A stretch of DNA of 64,000 nucleotides. Origin: Hahella sp. (GTDB lineage: Bacteria; Pseudomonadota; Gammaproteobacteria; Pseudomonadales; Oleiphilaceae). Location: NCBI GenBank assembly GCA_028280065.1, contig JANQMN010000004.1:124001-188000 (forward strand), given 5' to 3'. How positions within the stretch are numbered: position 1 is the first letter of the stretch; every line of letters begins with the position of its first letter. The position numbers and the translations under genes are program-made. The notes below the pieces were generated by a model that did no database searches, was not told the DNA's origin, and worked only from the letters and a program-made list of their open reading frames with translations. This document shows positions 35,867 to 44,144 of the stretch, piece by piece.

Positions 35867-37714
35867 ATGTCTATCATTGCTGCCGGGAACAAACCCGTTA
35901 CCATCGTAATTTGCGGATCAGGCGGATCCGGGGTGGCTTCACTCGGCGAACTATTGCTGAAGCTCATTGCCCGCCGTGGCTACTATGGAATTCTCAAGAA
36001 ATCCTTCGGACCGCAAATCCGCGGCGGCGAATCGGCGGTTGCCTTGCGACTCGACACAAAACCGGTCCACGCCTTCGACGACCGGATAAACCTCCTTATC
36101 GTGCTGAACTGGAGCAACTATGCCCGGTTTAAGCATGAATTTCCGTTGCCGCCAAAAACTTCAGACAGCTCGACCAGCATGCTGACGATTCAGGATTCCC
36201 AAGCGGGGGCGCCTGAGGACGAACTCAAGCCGATGGCCGATGCACTGTCCGTTGCCAGCCTGCCCTTCATGGAAAAAGCCCAAGAAGTTCCCCAAGGCCG
36301 CGCCAATATACTCCTATTAGGTTTTCTTGCCAGGTGCCTGAACATTTCCCTGAAGCAAGCGCAAAACCTGGTTACGCAGCGCTTCCGTAATGCCGACAAC
36401 GAGACGCAGTTGGGCTTAGCGACATCCGCCGAGATCGGATACGCCCTTGCCGAGCAATGGCCGGATAAAGACTTATTGACCATTCCGCAGGCCCAAGATC
36501 GGCATACGGACTCCTGGCTGGCTACCGGAAATCAGCTGGCCGCCCTGGGAGCCCTGGAGGCCGGCGTGCGTTTCGCTGCCGCCTACCCCATCACACCGGC
36601 ATCGGATGCTTTGGAATGGCTGGCCCAAGAGTTACCGAAGATCGGCGGCCACCTGGTCCAGGCAGAAGATGAACTGGCCGCTATCAATATGGTCCTGGGC
36701 GCCGGCTTCGGTGGCGTACCCGCCATGACGGCGACGTCCGGGCCCGGTTTGGCGTTGATGACGGAAACCATGGGTTTGGCCGTGGCCAGTGAAACCCCCG
36801 CCGTGGTATTGAATGTGATGCGCGGCGGTCCTTCCACCGGAATTCCCACCAAAAGCGAACAAGCCGACTTAAACCTGGCCTTGTTCGGACTACATGGCGA
36901 TGCGCCGCACATTGTCCTCGCCGCCCTATCGATTCCGGATTGCCACACCACGTCTGCTTGGGCGGTGCAGTTGGCCAGCCAATACCAGACGCTGGCAATT
37001 GTGCTTTCGGACCAGTTTCTTGGCCATTCGATGCAGGTTATGCAAAGCCTTGGGAAAATCAACGAGCAAGCGCGTCTTGCGAAACCGCCACGGACATCCG
37101 GGCAGGAAACCGCCGAAGATACCGCCTATCTCCGCTATCTCGATACCGCCACGGGTATTTCCCCCATGGCGGTTCCCGGCGATCCGGCGTGCATTTATAC
37201 GGCTGACGGCCTTGAACACAAGGAATCAGGCACGCCATCGCCGGAAGCTGATGTCCATGCGCGGCAACTGGAAAAACGTCAACGCAAACTGGAACCCATC
37301 AGAAAGTCGGCTTTGTGGGCGGAAGTTTCCCAATTTCCGGACACTCCCGCCACAGACGCCCACCAGCCTCGAGCAGCGATTATTTGCTGGGGTTCGGTTT
37401 CCGGAGCTGCCCGGGAAGCGGCGCAAAAAATAGCAGAATCCGGCGATCCCGTGCGGGTAATTGCCATGCGGTTATTGGCACCGTTTCCTAAACGACACCT
37501 CGAAGAGAGTTTGCGAGGCATTGACAGTATTCTGGTTGTCGAGCAAAACCATGAAGGACAATTTAGCCGTTACCTGGCTTCACAGTTCCCTGCGCTGCCC
37601 TTTGCCACTTATTGCCAGCCCGGCCCGCAAATCCTGACGGCAAGCATTATCGCCAGGAAATTTAATGCGCGCTTTACGCAACGGAGCCGGCAGAACCAGG
37701 AGGATCGAGGATGA
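35867..37714 (+). CDS. 2-oxoacid:acceptor (ferredoxin) oxidoreductase, fused gamma-alpha subunit
   Basis: 615 residues from ATG 35867, which has GGAGG eight bases upstream; the open frame reaches 35834. The N-terminal gamma domain (~10-190) shows GSGGSGVASLGELLLKLIAR and KKSFGPQIRGGESA. The alpha pyrimidine-binding domain (~225-430) shows AAYPITPASDALEWLA, AEDELAAINMVLGAGFGG, TSGPGLALMTE and MRGGPSTGIPTKSEQ. A transketolase C-like domain ends the chain. With the beta subunit it forms a KorAB-type enzyme that oxidatively decarboxylates 2-oxoacids to acyl-CoA and reduces ferredoxin. The stop overlaps the beta start (ATGA). Confidence 0.92.
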   Translation: MSIIAAGNKPVTIVICGSGGSGVASLGELLLKLIARRGYYGILKKSFGPQIRGGESAVALRLDTKPVHAFDDRINLLIVLNWSNYARFKHEFPLPPKTSDSSTSMLTIQDSQAGAPEDELKPMADALSVASLPFMEKAQEVPQGRANILLLGFLARCLNISLKQAQNLVTQRFRNADNETQLGLATSAEIGYALAEQWPDKDLLTIPQAQDRHTDSWLATGNQLAALGALEAGVRFAAAYPITPASDALEWLAQELPKIGGHLVQAEDELAAINMVLGAGFGGVPAMTATSGPGLALMTETMGLAVASETPAVVLNVMRGGPSTGIPTKSEQADLNLALFGLHGDAPHIVLAALSIPDCHTTSAWAVQLASQYQTLAIVLSDQFLGHSMQVMQSLGKINEQARLAKPPRTSGQETAEDTAYLRYLDTATGISPMAVPGDPACIYTADGLEHKESGTPSPEADVHARQLEKRQRKLEPIRKSALWAEVSQFPDTPATDAHQPRAAIICWGSVSGAAREAAQKIAESGDPVRVIAMRLLAPFPKRHLEESLRGIDSILVVEQNHEGQFSRYLASQFPALPFATYCQPGPQILTASIIARKFNARFTQRSRQNQEDRG

Positions 37715-38559
37715 AAGCAAAAGACTATAAATCCCGGGTGAAGCCTATCTGGTGCCCCGGTTGCGGGCATTACAGCGTTCTCAACGCATTGACAAAAGCC
37801 TTTAGCCAACTGGAATTGAATCCGGTAGATACTGTACTTGTCTCGGGCATCGGCTGCTCATCGCGTTTGCCGGCGTACATAAATACCTACGGCTTTCACG
37901 GAATTCACGGCAGGGCATTGCCCCTGGCAACCGGACTGAAAGTCGCCCGGCCGGAGTTAGAGGTCATTGCTTTAGGAGGCGACGGAGATGGCTTTTCGAT
38001 TGGTGGCAACCACTTTATTCACGCTTGCAGGCGCAACGTAAATATTCTCTACATCGTCATGGATAACGAAGTTTACGGTATGACCAAAGGGCAGGCATCG
38101 CCAACCACTCCGGAACTCTGGGATCAGAGCAAATTGACACCCCGTGGTCCGGAAGTGCCTCCTTTTCAGCCGTGCGCTGTGGCCCTGGCAGCCGGTGCCG
38201 GCTTTATCGGCAGAGCCCATTCCGGCGATCCCAAGGGACTGACACAGCTTATCTGCCAAGGCATGGATCATCCCGGCTTCGCCTTTCTCCATGTGCTTAG
38301 CCAATGTATCACCTACTGCCCGGAGCAACAGGACTGGAAATCCATAACCCACGAAATTCCGCCGGTAACCAGCGATAGAGCCCTGGCCATGCAGAACATT
38401 CTGCAAGACGACGGCTTTGGCAAAGGCATATTCTATTGCCAACCCAGAGCCGTCTGGCCACACCTACCCGGAGGGGCTATTTTGACCGGGCCGTCAAGCG
38501 GCGGCACCGATCAAATTGAGGAAATTCGTCAACAGTTTGCGGTTCACGCGGACGCATAA
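37711..38559 (+). CDS. 2-oxoacid:acceptor (ferredoxin) oxidoreductase, beta subunit
   Basis: A 282-residue TPP-binding subunit. Landmarks are PIWCPGCGHYSVLNALTKA, SGIGCSSRLPAYINTYGFHG, HGRALPLATGLK, the TPP/Mg motif GGDGDGFSIGGNHFIHACRR with NVNILYIVMDNEVYGMTKGQ, and ASPTTP. This is the KorB/PorB pattern with the CPGCGH cluster-ligand motif. It overlaps the alpha gene by four bases. No dedicated ferredoxin-type delta subunit is encoded nearby, so an external ferredoxin must be used. Substrate preference (2-oxoglutarate or pyruvate) is not certain. Confidence 0.92.
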   Translation: MKAKDYKSRVKPIWCPGCGHYSVLNALTKAFSQLELNPVDTVLVSGIGCSSRLPAYINTYGFHGIHGRALPLATGLKVARPELEVIALGGDGDGFSIGGNHFIHACRRNVNILYIVMDNEVYGMTKGQASPTTPELWDQSKLTPRGPEVPPFQPCAVALAAGAGFIGRAHSGDPKGLTQLICQGMDHPGFAFLHVLSQCITYCPEQQDWKSITHEIPPVTSDRALAMQNILQDDGFGKGIFYCQPRAVWPHLPGGAILTGPSSGGTDQIEEIRQQFAVHADA

Positions 38560-38625
38560 TTGCGATGCATCCAACCTGGCGAAGCGCTATACTGCCGGCC
38601 CGCACTTTACTAAGAAAACACTGCA

Positions 38626-39372
38626 TTGAATCCTGATCTGTGGACAAGTTTGATCTGGTTGCTTACCGGCCTGAGCCTGCTGCTCGGCTGCTGGCTGCAA
38701 ACGGCAATGGGGTTTGGCATGGCAGTGGTCGCCGCGCCGATCATCGTGCTGCTGAAACCAGAGTGGGTGCCGGTATTGTTGACAGTAAATGCATTGGTGT
38801 TGAGCATTTTCAACACTTCGAATCAACGCCAGCACCTGCAGCTACGCCGCATGCTGCTGCCTCTGGCAACCCGGTTACCCGGCACGGTTATTGGCGCTTG
38901 GCTGTTACTGCAGCTGAATGTATTCTGGCTACAGATTTGTGTTGCCGGGGCCGTGCTGTTCGCCGTGTTCATCAGTTTGTTTGGCAGACAGTTTGATTAT
39001 ACCCCTGCCAGGTTGGGTACCGCGGCTTTTATCAGCGGCATTATGGGAACCACAACGTCGGTTGGCGGTCCACCGATGGCGCTGGTAATGCAGCATGGCG
39101 CGCCACCGACAATTCGCGCGAATCTTTCGCTTTTTTTTGCCTATAGCTGCACGATTAGTCTGATCAGCTATCATGCGACCGGGCTTCTTAATGCCCGATT
39201 GTTATTGGAAAGCCTGGTCTTCGTCCCTGTGTGCCTGCTGGGATTTTACCTGGGAATCCGTTCCAGGGGGTTTGTCGATGCCGGTCGGTTTCGGCCGATG
39301 CTGCTGATTCTCTGCGGTACCGCCGGTGGTTTTGCCTTGGCAGGCGCATTGGCTAACTCAGGTGCTCTCTAA
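38626..39372 (+). CDS. TauE/SafE-family sulfite/anion exporter-like membrane protein
   Basis: A 248-residue inner-membrane protein starting at TTG 38626. It has about seven hydrophobic segments and the family signatures GCWLQTAMGFGMAVVAAPII near the N-terminus and ISGIMGTTTSVGGPPMALVM in the middle, the two inverted-repeat halves. Family members move sulfite, sulfoacetate or other small anions; the substrate is not evident here. It lies 66 bp after the oxidoreductase beta subunit and 6 bp before the methyltransferase gene, so it may be part of the same transcript. Confidence 0.88.
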   Translation: MNPDLWTSLIWLLTGLSLLLGCWLQTAMGFGMAVVAAPIIVLLKPEWVPVLLTVNALVLSIFNTSNQRQHLQLRRMLLPLATRLPGTVIGAWLLLQLNVFWLQICVAGAVLFAVFISLFGRQFDYTPARLGTAAFISGIMGTTTSVGGPPMALVMQHGAPPTIRANLSLFFAYSCTISLISYHATGLLNARLLLESLVFVPVCLLGFYLGIRSRGFVDAGRFRPMLLILCGTAGGFALAGALANSGAL

Positions 39373-39378
39373 TCGCCC

Positions 39379-40329
39379 ATGCTGCCGATAGAATTCGAAA
39401 CCCGGTTTAAACAGCTTTGCCCAACCCACCTGCTGGAGCCGGCATTGGCCTCGTTCCGCAGCAACAAGTCCGTGAGTTTTCGGATCAACGGATTACGCGC
39501 CGACCTAACACAGTATCCGAACCGGTTGGAATCCCTGGGTATTCCATGTTCACCGGTCGATTGGCTAGGGCAACAAGGCATTCGAGCCTACATCGCCGCG
39601 CCTGAGGCGCGTCAGTTCATTTCGCATTCCGCACTGGCGGAGCAGGGCACGATTTATATGCAAAGCCTTTCCAGCATGCTGGCTCCACTGTACCTGGAGC
39701 CTTCATCCAGTGACTGGGTACTCGATCTGGCGGCGGCCCCAGGCGGAAAAACCAGCCTGGTCGCGGACCTAATGAACAACAAGGGGCAAATCAGCGCAGT
39801 CGAGCCGGTCAAAGACCGCTTTTTCCGCATGCAAGCCAACCTGCGCCGGCTAGGCGTGCAAAACGCCAAACTTTTCTTGAAGGATGGCCGCGCCGTTGGG
39901 ACATTGAAACCCGATACTTTTGATCGGGTTTTACTCGACGCCCCTTGCTCATCGGAAAGCCGAATGAACGTATTCGATGAGGCCAGTACTTTTCATTGGA
40001 GTCCGCGCAAGGTTAAGGAATGCGCCAGAAAACAAAAGCGTTTGATATTGAGCGGTTTCGATGCATTGAAACCCGGTGGCGTTATGCTTTATTGCACCTG
40101 TTCCTTCGCCCCGGAAGAGAATGAAGCCGTTGTTAATCACTTACTTCATAAAAGGCAAAACGCACAGGTTGCTATGCTGCAGCAAGTGATGCCGAACTGT
40201 TCTGCCGGTCTAACCGCATGGCAGGGCAAGCAATTAGACGAGAAATGCGGTCTCACACAGCGCATCTGGCCTAACGAAGAAATTGACGGCTTCTTCCTCG
40301 CGAAGATAAAAAAAGCCATATCAGATTGA
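39379..40329 (+). CDS. RsmB/RsmF-like RNA m5C methyltransferase (NOL1/NOP2/Sun family)
   Basis: A 316-residue SAM-dependent cytosine-5 RNA methyltransferase. Motif I is DLAAAPGGKTSLVADLM, motif II AVEPVKDRFFRMQANLRRLG, motif IV LLDAPCSSESRM with one catalytic Cys, and motif VI YCTCSFAPEENEAVV with the second Cys. The N-terminal ~100 residues are a short RNA-binding-like region; the C-terminal PUA-like part of RsmF is absent. The target, rRNA or tRNA, is uncertain because several paralogues of this size exist. It starts 6 bp after the TauE/SafE gene. Confidence 0.88.
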   Translation: MLPIEFETRFKQLCPTHLLEPALASFRSNKSVSFRINGLRADLTQYPNRLESLGIPCSPVDWLGQQGIRAYIAAPEARQFISHSALAEQGTIYMQSLSSMLAPLYLEPSSSDWVLDLAAAPGGKTSLVADLMNNKGQISAVEPVKDRFFRMQANLRRLGVQNAKLFLKDGRAVGTLKPDTFDRVLLDAPCSSESRMNVFDEASTFHWSPRKVKECARKQKRLILSGFDALKPGGVMLYCTCSFAPEENEAVVNHLLHKRQNAQVAMLQQVMPNCSAGLTAWQGKQLDEKCGLTQRIWPNEEIDGFFLAKIKKAISD

Positions 40330-40390
40330 ACGACTAGGGGTCCGAACAAACCTGATACAGCTTAGTACAAGGAACCTGTTCCCAAATTCT

Positions 40391-40428
40391 CAAACTCACT
40401 TATCGGCGTACAGCCGAAAGTGAGTTTG
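40391..40428. terminator. Strong 16-bp hairpin between convergent genes
   Basis: CAAACTCACTT (40391-40401) pairs with AAGTGAGTTTG (40418-40428), and inside it TCGGC (40403-40407) pairs with GCCGA (40413-40417). This gives a 16-bp stem with one bulged A and the loop GTACA. There is no T-tract, so it may be a transcription-end stabiliser or another structured element rather than a standard terminator. Confidence 0.5.
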
Positions 40429-40517
40429 CCATGGATCCGACAGGGAGAACCCTATTTAATAATGCCGGTCGTCCGCCTGGATTTTATAGGAATCCCGGCC
40501 CGGTGAATCCGGTGAAG

Positions 40518-40850
40518 CTATCTCAAGGAGAGCTTTCCCAGGCCTTCCGACTCCGCATAGGGCAATTCACCCATATCTAGATTTAATCGAATATCCAGGC
40601 CGGGCATTTCAATATTGACTTCCGGGATATCCAAGTCAGCCACATGACGGCTTTGCACCTCTGCCTGTACCGGCCGATCATAGTTGCTTGGAACTGACAG
40701 ATCGGCTTCCGCGACGGTTACGGTAGCCGCCTCTACAAAATTACCGCCGCTACAGTCTTCTGCCTGGCTGGAGGCTGCGAATAAAAAGCCTCCCAAGACC
40801 ATCGCCAGGGGTATCATTTTTACTTTCGGTAATGCTATTGCGTTCAACAT
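40518..40850 (-). CDS. Small exported protein, unknown function
   Basis: A 110-residue protein with a signal peptide; MIPLAMVLGGFLFAASSQAE is the hydrophobic part, cleaved near SQA. The mature part is acidic and rich in Val, Asp and Leu, with a patterned stretch (ADLDIPEVNIEMPGLDIRLN) of alternating residues that suggests beta strands. One Cys follows the cleavage site closely (EDCSGG). GGGAG precedes the ATG. No family is recognised. Confidence 0.6.
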   Translation of the reverse strand: MLNAIALPKVKMIPLAMVLGGFLFAASSQAEDCSGGNFVEAATVTVAEADLSVPSNYDRPVQAEVQSRHVADLDIPEVNIEMPGLDIRLNLDMGELPYAESEGLGKLSLR

Positions 40851-41019
40851 CGTCTATTACTCCCACTCTATGCCGTCTTTACAAGCCGCTTCTTGTCGAC
40901 AGGTCATTAACGCTATGAATCTACTCTAACAAAACCATTTCGCGGGAGTAGCCGTTTTGCGGTGAGTGCATCGACCGGTGAGATGAACGGCAAATCGGGG
41001 AAAATTCGCGATGCGAAAG

Positions 41020-41937
41020 CTATTCCCCAAATAGCGCCGGATCCCACCACAGCTCAGGCCGATGAAGAGGAGTATCGTCCGGAAGCAGCGGGCTGTGCAG
41101 GCGAATTACGGCGCGCTGCGGCAGCTTTAGCTGTTCGATGGATAGGCGGTGAGCCGGATGACTGGTCAACAAATCACGCAGTCTGCCGCTGGCAACCAGC
41201 GTTTCCAATCCCCGAGTGAGTCTATCGGCAAGTTCCGGGTTATTTTTCCTGACGAAAAAATAGGTCGGGGCCGGATAGGCGATAGCAAAGTTCGGCGCCA
41301 CAGCCAAGTTGTCCAGTTGCAAGGCCTCCAGCTCCGCATAGGCCTCCAACGCGCCCCGTGGAAAATAATCGTAACGCCCCAGAGCCAGTCGCTGAAAGAT
41401 CTCTTCATAGCGGAAATCGGTTTCAACCCGCAACCCATTCGCTTGTAATATCTCGGTATCGGGCCAGTCATGGCCTTGCATGGCAATGTAATTTTGCAGT
41501 CCGGCTAAATCGTTGACCTTTGCGAAGTCTCCGAGTCTATCTTTCCGGACAATCGCCAAACGGACGCCCAACAATCCTTGCATGGCGGGAATCCTTACGG
41601 GATGAGCCATAGATTCACGCCGTTTCGATGTCATTGACCAGGCAATATCAAAAATGGCATTTCGTCCCAGCAGCCAGAACACCCTGTCTTGAGTGATATA
41701 TTCCTTATAAGGAATCAGGCGAAACGGCCCGTATTCCGCTTCCGTAACTTGTAACGCTTCCTTTAGCAGGTCCAGGTAATAATCGTTACGGATATCGCTT
41801 GCCGTTTGCTTGGCTGGATAGATGAGTTCATGAGCGGCAGATGCAGCGCCTGCCAAGATCGTCAGCGGACAGAAATAGAACAAATAGAGGAGGAATCTAC
41901 TACACCCTTTGATTTGAAGCATTTGGCCGACATCCAA
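41020..41937 (-). CDS. Orphan periplasmic solute-binding-like protein
   Basis: A 305-residue exported protein, longer than the other binding-like proteins here. The signal peptide is ~10-34 (FLLYLFYFCPLTILAGAASA). Landmarks are YYLDLLKEALQVTEAEYGPF, IFDIAWSMTSKRRESMAHPV, VRLAIVRKDRLGDFAKVNDL, GRYDYFPRGALEAYAELEAL and PTYFFVRKNNPELADRLTRG. These are consistent with a divergent SBP_bac_3 domain. The C-terminal ~30 residues form an extra tail. It is isolated from any transporter genes. Confidence 0.77.
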   Translation of the reverse strand: MDVGQMLQIKGCSRFLLYLFYFCPLTILAGAASAAHELIYPAKQTASDIRNDYYLDLLKEALQVTEAEYGPFRLIPYKEYITQDRVFWLLGRNAIFDIAWSMTSKRRESMAHPVRIPAMQGLLGVRLAIVRKDRLGDFAKVNDLAGLQNYIAMQGHDWPDTEILQANGLRVETDFRYEEIFQRLALGRYDYFPRGALEAYAELEALQLDNLAVAPNFAIAYPAPTYFFVRKNNPELADRLTRGLETLVASGRLRDLLTSHPAHRLSIEQLKLPQRAVIRLHSPLLPDDTPLHRPELWWDPALFGE

Positions 41938-42041
41938 CTACCGACTGTCAATCCCGTTTGCCAATGTACAAGCTAACGGAAAGTTTACCTATAGCATAGA
42001 CGTCTGTGCCGAACTGTCATAGCCGCGAGATTGGCGAAACG

Positions 42042-42075
42042 AAAAAAACCGGGAACTTGGTGCGGAAGTTCCCGG
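42042..42075 (-). terminator. Rho-independent terminator downstream of the 84-residue protein gene
   Basis: On the minus strand CCGGGAACTT and AAGTTCCCGG (10-bp perfect stem, 7-base loop) are followed by T7. It ends transcription of the gene at 42139-42393. Confidence 0.9.
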
Positions 42076-42138
42076 CAGAGGTTTGTACAAAGGACTGTGA
42101 TAACAACAAAAATAAAATCGTCTACTCAAGTAAGCTAA

Positions 42139-42393
42139 TCAAGCGGCTAAGCGATGTGCTTCAGGAATTAACTCCTTAGCCGCAATCATCTTCTGGGTTT
42201 CAGGCCAACACTCTTGATAAAAACCTTTCAATAAGCCTTGCAATTCCGGTGTGTCGAGCAGGGAGGCGGTGCGGACCAGAGTTGCGATCTGTCCGTGATT
42301 CGCCAACCGATAACGGTCTCCAGTTTCAGCCTTTACCAGTGCTGCGATTCGCCGCAGATGAAAGACCGCTGCCTGATTCATTTGAAAATTCAT
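42139..42393 (-). CDS. Small soluble protein, unknown function
   Basis: An 84-residue mostly helical protein (MNFQMNQAAVFHLRRIAALV, ELQGLLKGFYQECWPETQKM). GGGGGAG lies just before the ATG at 42393. There is no signal peptide or membrane segment, and one Cys. It has its own strong terminator 64 bp downstream, which supports a real single-gene unit. No family is recognised; size and helix content would fit a small regulator or binding partner. Confidence 0.7.
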   Translation of the reverse strand: MNFQMNQAAVFHLRRIAALVKAETGDRYRLANHGQIATLVRTASLLDTPELQGLLKGFYQECWPETQKMIAAKELIPEAHRLAA

Positions 42394-42581
42394 AACTCCC
42401 CCTGTGATTACCTTACCTGGTGTAGTATTTAACTGTCTGTTACCTATATAGGCGTCAAGCCATACAAGAAGCCTTCACAACGTAACGAAAAACGCGACTT
42501 CCGTCACAAACGGGCGCTTATAACAGACGCGTGTAAAAAACGCTGGCAGGGCGATCTCTGACGAAACAGGCTTACAGCCAT

Positions 42582-43208
42582 TTAAGGCATGTTTAGGCGT
42601 TCATGGTTGGCCAGCAGTTCATCAAGCGTGAGCAGATAACTGTCGGTAAAGTTCTCCATGAAATAGTCTACTTCCCGCATGTCCAGGAGCCGAATCTGCT
42701 TCTCGATGGTGGCCATGGCATCGTCAAACTCCCGGTTACCGGAGTTAACTTCCAACCGGCACTTGAGGTAGGCGCTGATGATGTCCGCCGCTTTCACAAA
42801 ACGCGCAACTTCCGGATCGGCTTCATGGTGCAGCAACAACGGGATAAAGGGCGCTTGCAACTCTTGCGGCAGAGTTTTCAATACTTCCTGTTCAGCCACT
42901 GCTTCGATTTCTTTATAGGCTCTCGAAATTGCGTCGGAGTAATATTTGATGGGGCTCGGCATATCGCCGGTGATGATTTCAGACACATCATGATACAACG
43001 CCGCCGCGGCTATCTTTTCCGGCGCGACCCTTCCGGCAAAGAGTTGTTGATGAATCAGCCCCAGCACATGCGCGATCGTAGCCACCTGCCAACTATGCTC
43101 CATGACGTTTTCTTCCACCACATTGCGTTTCAGCCCCCAACGTTTTATCCAGCGGAGACGTTCCAGGTAAGCAAAGAATTTACTTGCCACTAGCTTTTCC
43201 TTCTTCAT
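42582..43208 (-). CDS. yfbR: 5'-deoxynucleotidase, HD-domain (YfbR-like)
   Basis: A 208-residue HD-domain phosphohydrolase that removes phosphate from dNMPs. Metal ligands are present: H38 in NVMEHSWQVATIAH, H73-D74 in ALYHDVSEIITGD and the later Asp in FVKAADIISAYLKC. The segment GDMPSPIKYY is characteristic of YfbR. Length matches the E. coli enzyme. The upstream region carries the palindromic element at 43279-43351. Confidence 0.93.
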   Translation of the reverse strand: MKKEKLVASKFFAYLERLRWIKRWGLKRNVVEENVMEHSWQVATIAHVLGLIHQQLFAGRVAPEKIAAAALYHDVSEIITGDMPSPIKYYSDAISRAYKEIEAVAEQEVLKTLPQELQAPFIPLLLHHEADPEVARFVKAADIISAYLKCRLEVNSGNREFDDAMATIEKQIRLLDMREVDYFMENFTDSYLLTLDELLANHERLNMP

Positions 43209-43278
43209 ATGCCAAAATTGAATGTTATTTCTGAAAACAATGAGTTCTTAGATTCAGCCCCTTGGCTGGCATGTACCA

Positions 43279-43351
43279 TAAACTGAGACTCGCCGTGAAC
43301 CCTTTCCAGGGGCTCAACGACAGCTTCCCTGCTGTCGATGGTCTCAGTTTA
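43279..43351. repeat. Compact palindromic element: outer stem enclosing two hairpins (REP/MITE-like or structured RNA)
   Basis: TAAACTGAGAC (43279-43289) pairs with GTCTCAGTTTA (43341-43351), an 11-bp outer stem. Inside are CGACAGC-TTCCCT-GCTGTCG (43318-43337), a perfect 7-bp hairpin, and a weaker CCC-TTTCCA-GGG hairpin (43300-43311). The result is a three-way-junction shape in a 423-bp gene-free region between yfbR and the NUDIX gene. No second copy was noticed in this window. Confidence 0.6.
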
Positions 43352-43631
43352 CGCGCCATGACACCCTTTCAACTCAGAATTGACGCTCGATTTGCCTCAT
43401 GTTGCGTTGTCTTCGTGTTAGATTCCGACAAAACAAAAAGCTAATCCCCAGCCACTGGAAATGCAACCAGTGGTTGCAATTGAATATGTCAGAAATGGTT
43501 TGCAAAAAGATAGATTCAACTATGGTTAGACTTAGGCTCTGTGAACACTTGGTTGTTGCCCATGCCGGAAGTCCTGAGGGTTTAGGATAGTTCAAGCGTA
43601 ACCATGCTTTTATTGTTGATTGAAAACACGT

Positions 43632-44117
43632 ATGAAAATTGAAGAAATCCACTTCTGTGTCCGCTGTGGCACGCCCATTGAGGACCAACTGGTACCGGTC
43701 ACCTGCCCCAATAAAAGTTGCGGCTACCAGTTCTGGTTGAATCCGACACCTATCGTTGCCGTTGTTTGCGAAACGCCCGATGGGGTGATTTTAGCGCACA
43801 ACAAAACCTGGCCAGCAGGGATTATTGCGCCTATATCAGGTTTTGTTGATTACCGGGAGGACCCCAAGGAAGCGGCAAAAAGGGAAACGCTGGAAGAGCT
43901 TGGGCTATGGGTTGAAGACCTGGAACTATTGGGCGTTTACAACTTTCCGGCGATGAATCAAACCATCATTGCCTACCATGCGAAAGTCTCGGGAACAGTC
44001 GTCCTGGGCGACGAACTCGATGAGTACCGTATCATTGCCCTGGATAAGCTAAAAGCCTGGAACTTCGGCACGGGCCTGGCAGTTGCAGACTTTTTAAAGA
44101 AGGCCAGAAAGGAATAA
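43632..44117 (+). CDS. NUDIX hydrolase with N-terminal zinc ribbon
   Basis: 161 residues from ATG 43632; TTG 43620 would add four. A zinc ribbon (C9, C12, C25, C30 in CVRCGTP and CPNKSCGY) precedes the Nudix box at 70-92. In the box G70, E76, R84, E85 and EELGL are in place (GFVDYREDPKEAAKRE), with Thr at the usually hydrophobic position after RE. This layout resembles NudC-like or zinc-ribbon NUDIX proteins acting on NADH or other nucleoside diphosphate derivatives; the substrate is not certain. Confidence 0.9.
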   Translation: MKIEEIHFCVRCGTPIEDQLVPVTCPNKSCGYQFWLNPTPIVAVVCETPDGVILAHNKTWPAGIIAPISGFVDYREDPKEAAKRETLEELGLWVEDLELLGVYNFPAMNQTIIAYHAKVSGTVVLGDELDEYRIIALDKLKAWNFGTGLAVADFLKKARKE

Positions 44118-44144
44118 CCGGCGTTCTTGTAACAGCCGTCATAT

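Noticed and set aside
36583-37521. Long antisense frames opposite the 2-oxoacid oxidoreductase
   Set aside because: They mirror the codon structure of the strong + strand gene and show low-complexity Arg/Ser/Pro/Gly composition typical of shadows.
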